Shown piece by piece: positions 8,000-16,171 of a stretch of DNA of 39,990 nt (positions within the stretch are counted from its first letter, which is position 1; the number at the start of each line of letters is the position of its first letter). Source of the stretch: Verrucomicrobiota bacterium (GTDB lineage: Bacteria; Verrucomicrobiota; Verrucomicrobiia; Chthoniobacterales; JAFAMB01); NCBI GenBank assembly GCA_019246215.1, contig JAFAQT010000053.1, positions 1-39,990 of the forward strand. Reading direction: 5' to 3'. The position numbers and the translations under genes were made by a program. The notes beneath the pieces were generated by a model. It saw only the letters and a program-made list of their open reading frames with translations. It had not been told where the DNA came from and searched no databases.

Positions 8000-9145
8000 A
8001 TGCCTGCAACTCGGATCCTGACGGCCGTTCCGATTTGTGACGGTCACGACAGCGCCATCAACACGATCAACCTCGAATTCATTCGCCACGGCGTCGAAGT
8101 CGTTTATCTGGGGTACAATCGTTCGGCAAGGGACATCGTGCGGGCTGCTCTTCAAGAAGATGCGGTTGCGATTGGTATCTCGACCTACAACGGCGGGCAT
8201 GTTGAATTTTTTGAGGAAGTCCTCGACCGGTTAAACCAACTTCGTCTCACCCCGATGATCAAGATTTTTGGAGGCGGCGGTGGAACGATCACGGCGGAGG
8301 AGGCCAAGATCATGTATGCACGGGGTGTTGATCGGATTTTCTTTGCCGGAACGCCCCTCGCGGAAATGTTGGGCTATCTCAGGGCACAGTACCGCGACGT
8401 CGTTCAGCAACCCTACGAGCGATTGTTCATCGGCACCGACCAATATTTGGCACGCGAGTTGACGCTTGGAGAACGCGGCGCCCCCGGCTCACCTGAACAG
8501 ATTCCGGCTGCCACCAAGCCTGACTGCAAAACCAAGGTGATTGGGTTGACCGGCCCCGGAGGCGCCGGAAAAACAACACTCATCGATGAACTGGTTTATC
8601 GGTTTCTTCGCTCTCGGCCGCAAAACCAGCGTGTTGCGATCCTTGCTCATGATCCCAGCATGATCGGGTCGGGTGCGCTCCTTGGCGACCGGGCTACGAT
8701 GATTTATTCCCAGGATGATCGCGTGTTCATGAGGAGCCTGGCCACGCGAGGTCAGACAGGAGGACTTAGTCCATCGACGCATCGATGCTTGGACATTCTC
8801 CGCAAAAGCGAGCTGTTTGATGTCATACTGGTCGAGACGGTCGGCACTGGTCAGGAGGCGATTCCCTTCGGAAGTGGAGCGCTCGGGGGCGTTGATAAAG
8901 CGGTCCTCGTTGTGCCGCCGGATTACGGAAGCCAGCTTCAATTGCAGAAAATCGCCATGATCGACTCCGCGGATGCAATCGTGGTAAATAAATCTGATTT
9001 GCCAGGGTGCAAAACTGCAGTCGCCGAAATTGAATACCGGATTCGGGCAAATCAAAAGGGTCAAGCGTTGCTACGTACCCAGGCCAACCGCCACCGCGAT
9101 ACAGGGGTGGACCAGCTTTTCGAAAGCTTTCTTGGACGGGAATAG
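8000..9145 (+). CDS. B12-binding / MeaB-like GTPase protein (N-terminal half of a split IcmF-type mutase)
   Basis: 381 aa. Residues 4-130 form a cobalamin-binding domain. DGHD at 14-17 supplies the lower axial His (H16), followed by VVYLGYNRSARDIV, GISTYNGGHVEFF and KIFGGGGGTIT. Residues about 178-375 form a G3E GTPase domain: Walker A GPGGAGKTT (185-193), AILAHDPSMIGSGALLGDR, VETVGTGQ and NKSD. This domain order is that of the N-terminal half of IcmF, where the GTPase acts as chaperone for loading and protecting B12. Here the chain ends after the GTPase, and the catalytic barrel is a separate gene 184 bp downstream. The ATG at 8000 is the natural start. Family evidence is strong; the physiological substrate is inferred from the partner. 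Confidence 0.9.
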   Translation: MPATRILTAVPICDGHDSAINTINLEFIRHGVEVVYLGYNRSARDIVRAALQEDAVAIGISTYNGGHVEFFEEVLDRLNQLRLTPMIKIFGGGGGTITAEEAKIMYARGVDRIFFAGTPLAEMLGYLRAQYRDVVQQPYERLFIGTDQYLARELTLGERGAPGSPEQIPAATKPDCKTKVIGLTGPGGAGKTTLIDELVYRFLRSRPQNQRVAILAHDPSMIGSGALLGDRATMIYSQDDRVFMRSLATRGQTGGLSPSTHRCLDILRKSELFDVILVETVGTGQEAIPFGSGALGGVDKAVLVVPPDYGSQLQLQKIAMIDSADAIVVNKSDLPGCKTAVAEIEYRIRANQKGQALLRTQANRHRDTGVDQLFESFLGRE

Positions 9146-9157
9146 GGATGAAGCGGA

Positions 9158-9322
9158 AGAATTCAGGACTTGCAAGCGTTCAAGGGGCCAGGAGTTGGCG
9201 GCCTTTGCACTTCTGGTACTTCATTTGACTCGCATTTGAGAATGAGACGATGCACTGGGACTAGTCGCGAATTCTGGAACTCCTGAACTCCTGGTATTTT
9301 CTGGCTTCTAATTCGGAATTCT
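9158..9322. repeat. Intergenic inverted-repeat element, family A, copy 2
   Basis: Ends are AGAATTCAGGACTT...CCAGGAGTTGG on the left and GGAACTCCTGAACTCCTGG...GGAATTCT on the right. They form an imperfect ~40-bp inverted repeat. It fills the gap between the two mutase genes. No RNA or protein is seen inside. Confidence 0.55.
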
Positions 9323-9329
9323 TTTCCCG

Positions 9330-11120
9330 ATGACTTCACTCGGACAAATTATTGCCGCCATCGAGAACTACCGGCATTCCGGTCTTGGCCAAGTGCAAAA
9401 GGCGCGTACTGACCGCGATTTGGGGGAACGGATGTTGCAAACATGGCGAGAAGCCAAGGACAAAATTGGTTTTACCGTGACTCCGACGGGACTACGTCTA
9501 CCGCGTCTGGCCTTACCAGACCTGGATGAGCCCGGAGAAATTGCGCGCTTCTTGTGGGACGAGGGATTGCCGGGGGAATTTCCTTTCCTGACGAGTGCCT
9601 ATGCGGAGCAGTACCTGGATCCTGGCTCAGCGGAACCAACAGAGAACGAAAAACAACAAAGTGGCGTTAAAATCGGGAGTGAAGAACCGACGCGATTATT
9701 TGCCGGCTTGGGTCTGGCCGAGGACACTAACGCTCGATTCCATTATTTGTCGCGCAACCAACGCAGCAAACGATTGAGCACTGCGTTCGATGGTCCGACC
9801 CTTTACGGGGTTGGCGCTGGTGCTGATGGAGTTTTCGGGAAGATCGGGGAGGGTGGAGTAGCGATTGACACCATTGAGGATATGGAGCGGCTATATGCTG
9901 GGTTTGCTCTCGATCAGCCCGATGTTTCCGTTTCCATGACGATCTCTGGTCCGGCTCCGATTCTCTTGGCCATGTACGTTGCTGCGGCAAAACATCGATT
10001 CGGATCAGATGTCGCTGCCAAGTTGCGTGGCACGATCCAGGCCGACGTTCTGAAAGAGGTTCAAGCTCAGAACGAGTTGATTTTCCCGATCGAACCCTCT
10101 CTCCGCTTTCTGGCGGACATGGTAGATTATTGCTCACAACAGATGCCGAAATGGTATCCGATATCGATCAGTGGATACCACATCGCAGAAGCGGGCGCGA
10201 CACCGGTTCAGCAGGCTGCCTACACTCTTTCGAACGGGTTCGCGTACGTAGATTACTTTCGGAATCGCGGCATGGACGCGAACGTGTTCGGGCCGCGGCT
10301 TTCATTCTTTCTGGATTGCGGGCTGGATATTGAATATATCGCGCTCTTGCGCATCTGCCGGAAGATCTGGGCAATAGGAATGCGCGACGTTTATGGTGCG
10401 GACAAACGAGCGCAAACCCTGAAGCTTCACACGCAGACGAGCGGTCGATCGTTGATCGCAGCGGACTGGCCGAACAATCTCACAAGAACGGCTCTGGAGC
10501 TGATGTTGGCTTACATGAACGCGACGAATTCCTGTCATAGCAATTCGGCGGATGAGCCATTTACCACCCCGAGCGAGGAATACGCCCGTTACGCGGCTCA
10601 TGCACAGGCAATTTTGCTCGAAGAAAGCGGATTATTTAAACACATGATGAACACGCTCCAGGGATCGCCCGGAATGAAGGTGGTGGGTAACGCCGTGGAA
10701 GAAGCGATCCTGGAAGAGTTCCGTGAAATCGAGCAACAGGGGGGAGTGCTGGGTGCGGTCGAGCGACGTTACCAGCGGAGCCAGATTCAGGCAGCCGGCT
10801 ACTTGTTGGAACGCCAGATCTGCAACGGGGTTCGTCCGGTGGTAGGGCTCAACCGATACAACGATCCCGACGGAAACTGGCCCGAGGTCCACATGATCCG
10901 AACGGCTAAGGAAAAGAAGCAACTTCAACGCGATCGGTTACAGGATTTTGAGAAGCGGCATGCCGGAGAGAAATTGCAGAGCCTCGATCGGCTATCAACA
11001 GTGGTTGAGCAAGGAGGCAACGTCTTCGAAGAGCTCATTTACACGGTAGAACATTGTTCACTGGGCCAGATTACGGAGCGATTCTGCGAGGTGGTTGGAA
11101 AATTTCGACCGATGGTCTGA
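9330..11120 (+). CDS. Acyl-CoA mutase catalytic subunit, isobutyryl-CoA mutase-like
   Basis: 596 aa with the substrate-binding TIM barrel and linker of the methylmalonyl-/isobutyryl-CoA mutase family. It shows TRLFAGLGLAEDTNARF (121-137), GGVAIDTIEDMERLYAG, VSVSMTISGPAPILLAMYVA, GTIQADVLKEVQAQNELIFP (234-253), YPISISGYHIAEAGATP and a C-terminal NGVRPVVGLNRY. Methylmalonyl-CoA mutases carry Tyr and Arg at the two CoA-acyl recognition sites; here they are Phe124 and Gln247, the pair known from isobutyryl-CoA mutase and IcmF. This points to isobutyryl-/n-butyryl-CoA or a similar non-carboxylated substrate. The B12 domain is absent and is supplied by the gene before it. No acyl-CoA epimerase is nearby. 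The family call is firm; the substrate is inferred. Confidence 0.9.
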   Translation: MTSLGQIIAAIENYRHSGLGQVQKARTDRDLGERMLQTWREAKDKIGFTVTPTGLRLPRLALPDLDEPGEIARFLWDEGLPGEFPFLTSAYAEQYLDPGSAEPTENEKQQSGVKIGSEEPTRLFAGLGLAEDTNARFHYLSRNQRSKRLSTAFDGPTLYGVGAGADGVFGKIGEGGVAIDTIEDMERLYAGFALDQPDVSVSMTISGPAPILLAMYVAAAKHRFGSDVAAKLRGTIQADVLKEVQAQNELIFPIEPSLRFLADMVDYCSQQMPKWYPISISGYHIAEAGATPVQQAAYTLSNGFAYVDYFRNRGMDANVFGPRLSFFLDCGLDIEYIALLRICRKIWAIGMRDVYGADKRAQTLKLHTQTSGRSLIAADWPNNLTRTALELMLAYMNATNSCHSNSADEPFTTPSEEYARYAAHAQAILLEESGLFKHMMNTLQGSPGMKVVGNAVEEAILEEFREIEQQGGVLGAVERRYQRSQIQAAGYLLERQICNGVRPVVGLNRYNDPDGNWPEVHMIRTAKEKKQLQRDRLQDFEKRHAGEKLQSLDRLSTVVEQGGNVFEELIYTVEHCSLGQITERFCEVVGKFRPMV

Positions 11121-11336
11121 TGTAGACCCGGTCGGCGGATTGCGTGTGAGCGTGTTGGCAGACTCCGGTATCGGAGGAAGCAAAGGTCCCGAAGACGGAA
11201 GGTCTCCGTAGCTGCACCTGGAGATCAACCGATTTGGTTCTCAGGAGCCAGAGCGAAACGCTGCGCTTACAAAAAGGCAACCGTTGCTGCGCGGCGTAAC
11301 CGCGAATGATGGTTCTACGTCTGCACTGGTAACGAT

Positions 11337-11576
11337 ATGAAAAAAATTTTTCTTGTTTCGGCAATGATGTTTGCCGTTGCACTGACGGCTCAACCTAAGG
11401 CGCAAGCGGGTATCTTCGTGCGCTTCGGTCTGCCGATCCCGGTCCCTGTTCCGTACTTTTATGGTCCAGCGTATTACCCGGGCGGCTATTACTATGGTCC
11501 TTACGGGTACGAGTACTACAGGCGACCTTATTGGCACGATCGGTATTGGAGTCACGGACATTGGTGTTATCGCTAA
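11337..11576 (+). CDS. Small secreted Tyr/Gly/Pro-rich protein, unknown
   Basis: 79 aa. A clear signal peptide (MKKIFLVSAMMFAVALTAQP, cleavage likely after AQA) is followed by a mature part of about 54 residues. That part is rich in Tyr, Pro and Gly: PIPVPVPYFYGPAYYPGG, then YYYGPYGYEYYRRPYW and a His/Trp end, HDRYWSHGHWCYR. Similar small secreted YxxGPYY-type proteins occur in many Gram-negative bacteria without known function. It stands alone between the mutase and the sugar transporter. No strong ribosome site is seen, so expression is uncertain; the signal peptide supports a real gene. Confidence 0.6.
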   Translation: MKKIFLVSAMMFAVALTAQPKAQAGIFVRFGLPIPVPVPYFYGPAYYPGGYYYGPYGYEYYRRPYWHDRYWSHGHWCYR

Positions 11577-11902
11577 GCTATCTTCTCGATACGCTCTGCT
11601 GGGATTGGGCAAACAGCAACAATCCAGAAGAGTGAATTCAATTGCACCTCGAACCTCTCCGCATCGTTCGAGCCGATATCATATCTGATCGATCCAGCTG
11701 AGCTGAGGGGTGATCAGGAAGCTCGAGTCCAAGGGTCGCTAAGGTAATCGAGACGCTAAAGTGCTTTCTGAATTGGCGTACTGCTACCCGCTGAAGGCTG
11801 TAACGCGGCGATAGGGGAGTCGCCAGGCAGGCTTCCTCAAGGAGATCGGGCGTAACAGGGCTGAGCGATATCTCGGGGAAGCGAGGACAGTGCGGATATC
11901 TC

Positions 11903-11931
11903 TTGACCTGGAGGAGCGAAGTTAATACTTT
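11903..11931 (+). promoter_or_regulatory. Predicted sigma-70 promoter of the sugar ABC operon
   Basis: TTGACC (11903-11908, five of six consensus bases) and TACTTT (11926-11931) are spaced 17 bp apart. A perfect palindrome begins four bases further on, the position expected for a repressor site over the transcription start. Confidence 0.5.
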
Positions 11932-11935
11932 AGTA

Positions 11936-11947
11936 GCAAACGTTTGC
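11936..11947. promoter_or_regulatory. LacI-family operator, perfect palindrome
   Basis: GCAAACGTTTGC is a perfect 12-bp palindrome with the central CG typical of LacI/GalR/PurR/CcpA-type operators. It lies immediately after the predicted -10 box of the sugar importer operon. The lacI-family gene at 16172-17197, just past the operon, is the obvious binder. A copy with one base changed lies upstream of that gene (17312-17323). Confidence 0.7.
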
Positions 11948-12183
11948 GCGAACGGTGCGCTTATCGTTTAAACCAAAGTTTCAATCCCCTCCGGAACGAA
12001 CCGTCCACTGCGTCCGCCTGGGCGTCGCGGTGCTGTTCTTCCTCAAGTTTATGAAAGCTGTCTTGCCAAAGAGGTTGATCAAACCCTTCATTCTGCGCCC
12101 GAGCGGCGACTCGTTCGCGGCGATCCACAGTCAACAACATCATCTATCCCTCCTTCTCATCCGACCAATTGGAGAACTATCCC

Positions 12184-13125
12184 ATGACTAGAATAAACAA
12201 ACCGTTCAGAACTCTGCTTCTGGGGATCGGCTTCGCGTTGAGCTGTCTCACTTTCGGGTATGCGCAGGATAAGAAACCAGTGATCGGGCTGGTGATGAAA
12301 TCGCTTGCGAACGAATTCTTTAAGGATATGCAGGAAGGCGCGGTCAAACATGTCCAGGAACGTGGAGACTTAACCCTTCTCCCGGTCGGGATGCATTCCG
12401 AGACGGACATCGATACTCAAGTCAATGCCGTCGAAAATTTTATCACCAAGAAAGTCGACGGAATCGTGATCGCGCCTGCGGATTCACGCGCTCTAGTCCC
12501 GCCTGTAGCGCGCGCAATCAAAGCCGGTATTGTGGTGATTAACATTGATGTCGCGCTTGACGACGCAGCCAAGAAGCAGGCTGGTGTGGACTTAGCTTTC
12601 GTCGGCCCCGACAATCGAGCTGGAGCCAAGATGTCGGGAGACGTGTTAGCCAAGGCGCTTGGATCTGGCGGCAAAGTTGTTATCATCGAGGGAAATCCGG
12701 GGGCTGACAACGCTCAACAGCGCAAACTTGGATTTGACGATGCAGTCAAAGAAGGCAAGCTCGATCTGTTGGATTCCCGTACGGCGCATTGGGAGACGGA
12801 GGAAGCAAATACTGTCTTCACGAATATGCTGACGGCGCATCCCGACATTCAGGGAGTGATGGCAGCCAACGATTCAATGGCACTTGGAGTGATCAAGGCG
12901 ATCGATGCAGCGGGCAAGTCGGGAAAGATCCAGGTCGTCGGCTTCGACAACATCCCCGCCGTCCAGCCGCTGCTCAAGGAACACAAATTGCTAGCGACCA
13001 TCGACCAGTTCGGCAGCAAAATGGCTGCCAACGGAATTGACTACGCAATGAAAGCTTTGAAAGGGGAGAAGCTCTCAGGCTGGATCAAGACGCCGATCGA
13101 GTTAGTGACTGCCCCGGCGAACTAA
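12184..13125 (+). CDS. Periplasmic sugar-binding protein of a ribose/galactose-type ABC importer
   Basis: 313 aa. A signal peptide (MTRINKPFRTLLLGIGFALS, ending around GYAQ) precedes a type-I periplasmic binding fold: VIGLVMKSLANEFFKDMQEG, VENFITKKVDGIVIAPADSR, VVINIDVALD, FVGPDNRAGA, GKVVIIEGNPGADNAQQR, MAANDSMALGVIKAID and VVGFDNIPA. These are Peripla_BP_4/RbsB features. It captures a monosaccharide-like ligand and delivers it to the permease at 14987-16009. The ATG at 12184 has GGAG nine bases before it; an in-frame TTG at 12169 contains that ribosome site and is rejected. The ligand cannot be told from sequence. The gene for the ATPase is 294 bp downstream, an unusually wide gap for such operons. 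Confidence 0.9.
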   Translation: MTRINKPFRTLLLGIGFALSCLTFGYAQDKKPVIGLVMKSLANEFFKDMQEGAVKHVQERGDLTLLPVGMHSETDIDTQVNAVENFITKKVDGIVIAPADSRALVPPVARAIKAGIVVINIDVALDDAAKKQAGVDLAFVGPDNRAGAKMSGDVLAKALGSGGKVVIIEGNPGADNAQQRKLGFDDAVKEGKLDLLDSRTAHWETEEANTVFTNMLTAHPDIQGVMAANDSMALGVIKAIDAAGKSGKIQVVGFDNIPAVQPLLKEHKLLATIDQFGSKMAANGIDYAMKALKGEKLSGWIKTPIELVTAPAN

Positions 13126-13205
13126 ACTCCTGCAAGACCAGTCGCCTTGTGCCCGACCGGCTTTGCACCTTTTCCTGCCCAAAATACCTCTATTTTGCAG
13201 AAGGG

Positions 13206-13394
13206 TCAGCTGGCTTTTTCAAGGCGGTCCAGGGCGGCCTGGCGGTAAAGCGCCAATTTCTGAGTCATTGGGTCGAGCGGGTCCGGCCGCCATGGAGCAA
13301 GCCAGATCGCCATAAATGGTAAGAAATGCTTCCTCTCGGACCAGGCCGGCTCGGAACGCCTTGGAAAGCCCGTTTTGATCAGCACAAACTGCAT
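13206..13394 (-). CDS. Possible small antisense-oriented ORF, unknown
   Basis: 62 codons from an ATG at 13394, in the wide gap between the binding-protein and ATPase genes but on the other strand. The peptide has a Trp/Pro-rich middle (FMAIWLAPWRPDPLDP) and an amphipathic Lys/Arg-Ala-Leu end. I recognise no family and see no good ribosome site. It could be chance; it is listed because the gap is otherwise empty. Confidence 0.2.
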   Translation of the reverse strand: MQFVLIKTGFPRRSEPAWSERKHFLPFMAIWLAPWRPDPLDPMTQKLALYRQAALDRLEKAS

Positions 13395-13419
13395 GTTATT
13401 TTCGGGGATAGGACAATAG

Positions 13420-14973
13420 ATGGAGCCGATCCTGGAGCTGCACGGTATCTTCAAGTATTTCCCCGGAGTCACCGCACTCGAGTCCGTCGATTTTGCGCTT
13501 ACACCAGGTGAGATTCACGCGCTTGTCGGCCAAAATGGGGCCGGAAAATCTGCACTCATCAAGATTTTGAGCGGTGCTTATACGGCAGACGCCGGCGAGA
13601 TGCGTTTCCTCGGTGCTCCATACAGGCCTCGTACCCCCCTTGACGCTCTGGAAGCCGGCGTCCGCGTTGTTTACCAGGAGTTCAATCAATTGCCGTATTT
13701 GTCCGTCGCCGAGAACTTGTTATTTGAACGGCTACCGCGGCGTTTCGGCGTGATGCTAGACCGCGCCACGTTGAGGCGCCGTGCTATTGATCTGCTGAAA
13801 AGAGTAGGCCTTGAGCTCGATCCGGCGATTCGGCTCGAGCATCTTGGGATTGCACAACGCCAGCTCGTCGAAATTGCCAAGGCGCTTTCGTCGACCGGCC
13901 GATTGCTTGTCCTTGATGAGCCGACCGCGACGCTCACTCCGCGGGAGGTGACGCGATTGTTCGAGATTATTCGGAGTGTGCGTGCCTCCGGGGTGACGGT
14001 CATCTATGTTTCACACCATTTGCAAGAGATTTTCGAGCTGTGCGATCGAGTAACCGTGCTCAGGAATGGACGGCGAATCGAGAGTTTTGCCCTCTCCGAG
14101 ACAAGCGCGCCGGAGCTCGTCCGTTTAATGGTCGGGCGACCACTGGAGGCAGCGACGCACGCCATCGAGGCAGATGCTGCTGAAACGGCCAGTCCGGCTC
14201 CGACCAAACGAGAGCCGGCATTGCGTTTGGACGGGCTACGCGCTCGCGGCAGTTCGTATCCGGTCTCATTTGAGCTGAATTATGGCGAAATCTTAGGGCT
14301 TGCCGGGTTGGTCGGCTCGGGTCGAACCGAATTGCTTCGCGCAATCTTCGGTGCTGATCGACGTCACGGTGGAGAGATGTATCAGGATGGACAGCGCGTC
14401 GCATTCGCCGATCCTCTGGACGCCGTGCGGCATCGGGTTTGCCTGCTAACTGAGAATCGAAAGGAAGAGGGACTGGTCCTGGCGATGCCGCTACGGGTTA
14501 ATGTCACGCTGACCGACCTCGCTCAGGTCTCGCGCGCCGGCCTGTTGCGAGTTCAGACCGAGCGCGCAACGGCGCGGCACTGGGTCCGAGAGCTCGATGT
14601 CCGATCCAGATCTGTTGAACAGACGGCACGCGAGCTTTCAGGTGGGAACCAGCAGAAGCTGATCATCGCGAAATGGCTATTTCGGGACGCCTTGATCATC
14701 ATGCTCGATGAGCCGACCCGTGGGATCGACGTAGGAGCGAAGGCCGAGATCTACACTTTGCTGCGGCGACTGGCGAAGGTTGGCAAAGCTCTTCTGGTTG
14801 TCTCATCCGAACTTCCTGAACTGATGGTGATTTGCGATCGAATCCTTGTTCTCTCGCGCGGGAGGCTGGTGGGCGAAGTTCATCGCAACGAATTTGATGA
14901 AGAACGCATCCTGTCACTCGCCTACAGCGAGTATTTGGCAGCTAAACCGCAGGCGGAAGATCGCAGCAGCTAA
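13420..14973 (+). CDS. Sugar ABC importer ATPase with two nucleotide-binding domains (RbsA/MglA type)
   Basis: 517 aa of two ABC domains. Domain 1 (about 1-235): Walker A GQNGAGKSALIK, Q-loop VVYQEFNQLPYLSV, signature LGIAQRQLVEIAKAL and Walker B LLVLDEPTATLT. Domain 2 (about 260-500) has the degenerate Walker A GLVGSGRTELLRAIFGADRR common to RbsA-type proteins. It also has ENRKEEGLVLAMPLRVN, signature LSGGNQQKLIIAKWL and Walker B IIMLDEPTRGIDVG. The protein powers import by the adjacent permease from the cytoplasmic side. It starts METPILE-like (MEPILELHGIFKYFPGVTAL) with the usual spacing to Walker A. The permease start lies 13 bp after its stop. Confidence 0.93.
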   Translation: MEPILELHGIFKYFPGVTALESVDFALTPGEIHALVGQNGAGKSALIKILSGAYTADAGEMRFLGAPYRPRTPLDALEAGVRVVYQEFNQLPYLSVAENLLFERLPRRFGVMLDRATLRRRAIDLLKRVGLELDPAIRLEHLGIAQRQLVEIAKALSSTGRLLVLDEPTATLTPREVTRLFEIIRSVRASGVTVIYVSHHLQEIFELCDRVTVLRNGRRIESFALSETSAPELVRLMVGRPLEAATHAIEADAAETASPAPTKREPALRLDGLRARGSSYPVSFELNYGEILGLAGLVGSGRTELLRAIFGADRRHGGEMYQDGQRVAFADPLDAVRHRVCLLTENRKEEGLVLAMPLRVNVTLTDLAQVSRAGLLRVQTERATARHWVRELDVRSRSVEQTARELSGGNQQKLIIAKWLFRDALIIMLDEPTRGIDVGAKAEIYTLLRRLAKVGKALLVVSSELPELMVICDRILVLSRGRLVGEVHRNEFDEERILSLAYSEYLAAKPQAEDRSS

Positions 14974-14986
14974 GGTCGAACGCATC

Positions 14987-16009
14987 GTGGATGAGAACCG
15001 CGGGATCTCCGACCAGGCCAAATTGGGAGGCTCCAAAACGCCGGCAAAAGCCGTTCTGCAAAGGGTGTTGCGGGAAGCCGGTATTGGAATCGCACTTGTT
15101 GTGCTGATCGCCGTTTTCTCGGCTTTCGCTCCCCATTTCATGGACGAGTCGAACGTAACGAACATCCTGACCCAGATCACAATCAATCTAATCATGGCGA
15201 CCGGGATGACCTTCGTGATCCTGATTGGCGGCATTGACCTTTCCGTCGGGTCGGTTATGGCGCTCTGTGCGATGGTGGCCGGCCTGGTTCTCAAAAGCGA
15301 GTCGGTGCCGGTCCCCGTAGCGATAGCGGCTGCAGGGTTGGCAAGCGTCATTGTCGGCATGATCTGCGGTTTCATGAATGGATTCGTCTCCAGCTTCTGG
15401 AACGTCCCATCTTTCATCGTCACCTTAGGGATGCTCAATATTGCCCGCGGTGGTGCGTTAGAGGTCACCGATGCCCGAACGTTGTTTGAGTTCCCAAATA
15501 TGTTCAACAACTTCGGGACGGCGACGCTATTCGGAGTGCCCGCGATCTTCCTAGTCGCTCTTTCGTTGGTCTTACTCGGATGGTTTGTTTTGACGCGAAC
15601 AGTGTTCGGCCGGCTCATCTATTCTATCGGCAATAATGAAGAGGCGGTGCGACTGTCGGGTCACAATACGTTCACTTTCAAGGTCGCAGCTTTCGTCATT
15701 TCCGGTCTTACCGTCGGCATTGGCGCCATTATTTATATGGCTCGACTGACGATCGCGAGTCCGATTCTCGGTACCGGCTTCGAGCTGAACGCGATTGCAG
15801 CGGTGATTATCGGTGGCACAAGCCTGAACGGCGGCCGCGGCTCGCTCATCGGAACGTTCCTCGGCGCCTGCCTGATCGGAGTCCTTGCGGACGGCCTTAT
15901 TTTGATTGGTGTCGGCGATTTCGTGCGGCAGATGATCACCGGCGGAGTTATCATCCTCGCCGTGATCCTGGACTCTTACCGAGCCAGAATTGCGGATCGG
16001 GCGCAGTAG
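14987..16009 (+). CDS. Sugar ABC importer permease (RbsC/BPD_transp_2 family)
   Basis: 340 aa from a GTG at 14987, preceded by TAAGG overlapping the ATPase stop. After a charged N-terminus there are about eight to ten membrane helices. Family landmarks are TITINLIMATGMTFVILIGG followed by IDLSVGSVMAL (about 66-95), GFMNGFVSSFWNVPSFIVTL and GMLNIARGG. Later come GRLIYSIGNNEEAVRLSGHN, GTGFELNAIAAVIIGGTSLN and GGRGSLIGTFLGA. These match RbsC/XylH-type permeases. An in-frame open frame begins earlier, inside the ATPase gene, but only the GTG gives a sensible N-terminus. It forms one transport unit with the genes at 12184 and 13420. Confidence 0.9.
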   Translation: MDENRGISDQAKLGGSKTPAKAVLQRVLREAGIGIALVVLIAVFSAFAPHFMDESNVTNILTQITINLIMATGMTFVILIGGIDLSVGSVMALCAMVAGLVLKSESVPVPVAIAAAGLASVIVGMICGFMNGFVSSFWNVPSFIVTLGMLNIARGGALEVTDARTLFEFPNMFNNFGTATLFGVPAIFLVALSLVLLGWFVLTRTVFGRLIYSIGNNEEAVRLSGHNTFTFKVAAFVISGLTVGIGAIIYMARLTIASPILGTGFELNAIAAVIIGGTSLNGGRGSLIGTFLGACLIGVLADGLILIGVGDFVRQMITGGVIILAVILDSYRARIADRAQ

Positions 16010-16015
16010 GCTTAG

Positions 16016-16169
16016 AGGTCAGGAATCAGGAGTGCAGCATACGAATTAGACATGACCCGGCACCAGATATACGGAAGTCGGCTGCTTTTGATTCGAAGTC
16101 TTCATACCAGGGAAACTGACTGAATGGAAAGCAACCGTCATTCCGTAACTCCTGAATCCTGAATTCTTT
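16016..16169. repeat. Intergenic inverted-repeat element, family A, copy 3
   Basis: The left end AGGTCAGGAATCAGGAGT and the right end ACTCCTGAATCCTGAATTC are inverted copies: TCAGGAWTCAGGAGT matches in 14 of 15 positions. The element fills the gap between the convergent permease and lacI genes and may also act there as a terminator. The same end word occurs in copies 1 and 2. Confidence 0.6.
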
Positions 16170-16171
16170 GC

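Larger units (their letters stand above)
11577..12183 (+). other. Long control region upstream of the sugar ABC operon
   Basis: 607 bp with no convincing gene. The distal 300 bp is purine-rich and shows no RNA family that I recognise. The promoter and operator described separately sit at 11903-11947. A leader of about 235 nt follows before the binding-protein ATG at 12184, which is preceded by GGAG at 12171-12174. Short open frames on both strands inside the leader look incidental. Confidence 0.5.

Noticed and set aside
11121-11336. tRNA or other structured RNA in the gap after the mutase gene
   Set aside because: No T-loop GGTTCRANTCC-like sequence and no acceptor stem could be drawn; no known RNA family recognised.
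11955-12191. Open frames on both strands in the leader of the sugar ABC operon
   Set aside because: Overlapping opposite frames, no recognisable sequence, and the 3' part collides with the ribosome site of the binding-protein gene.
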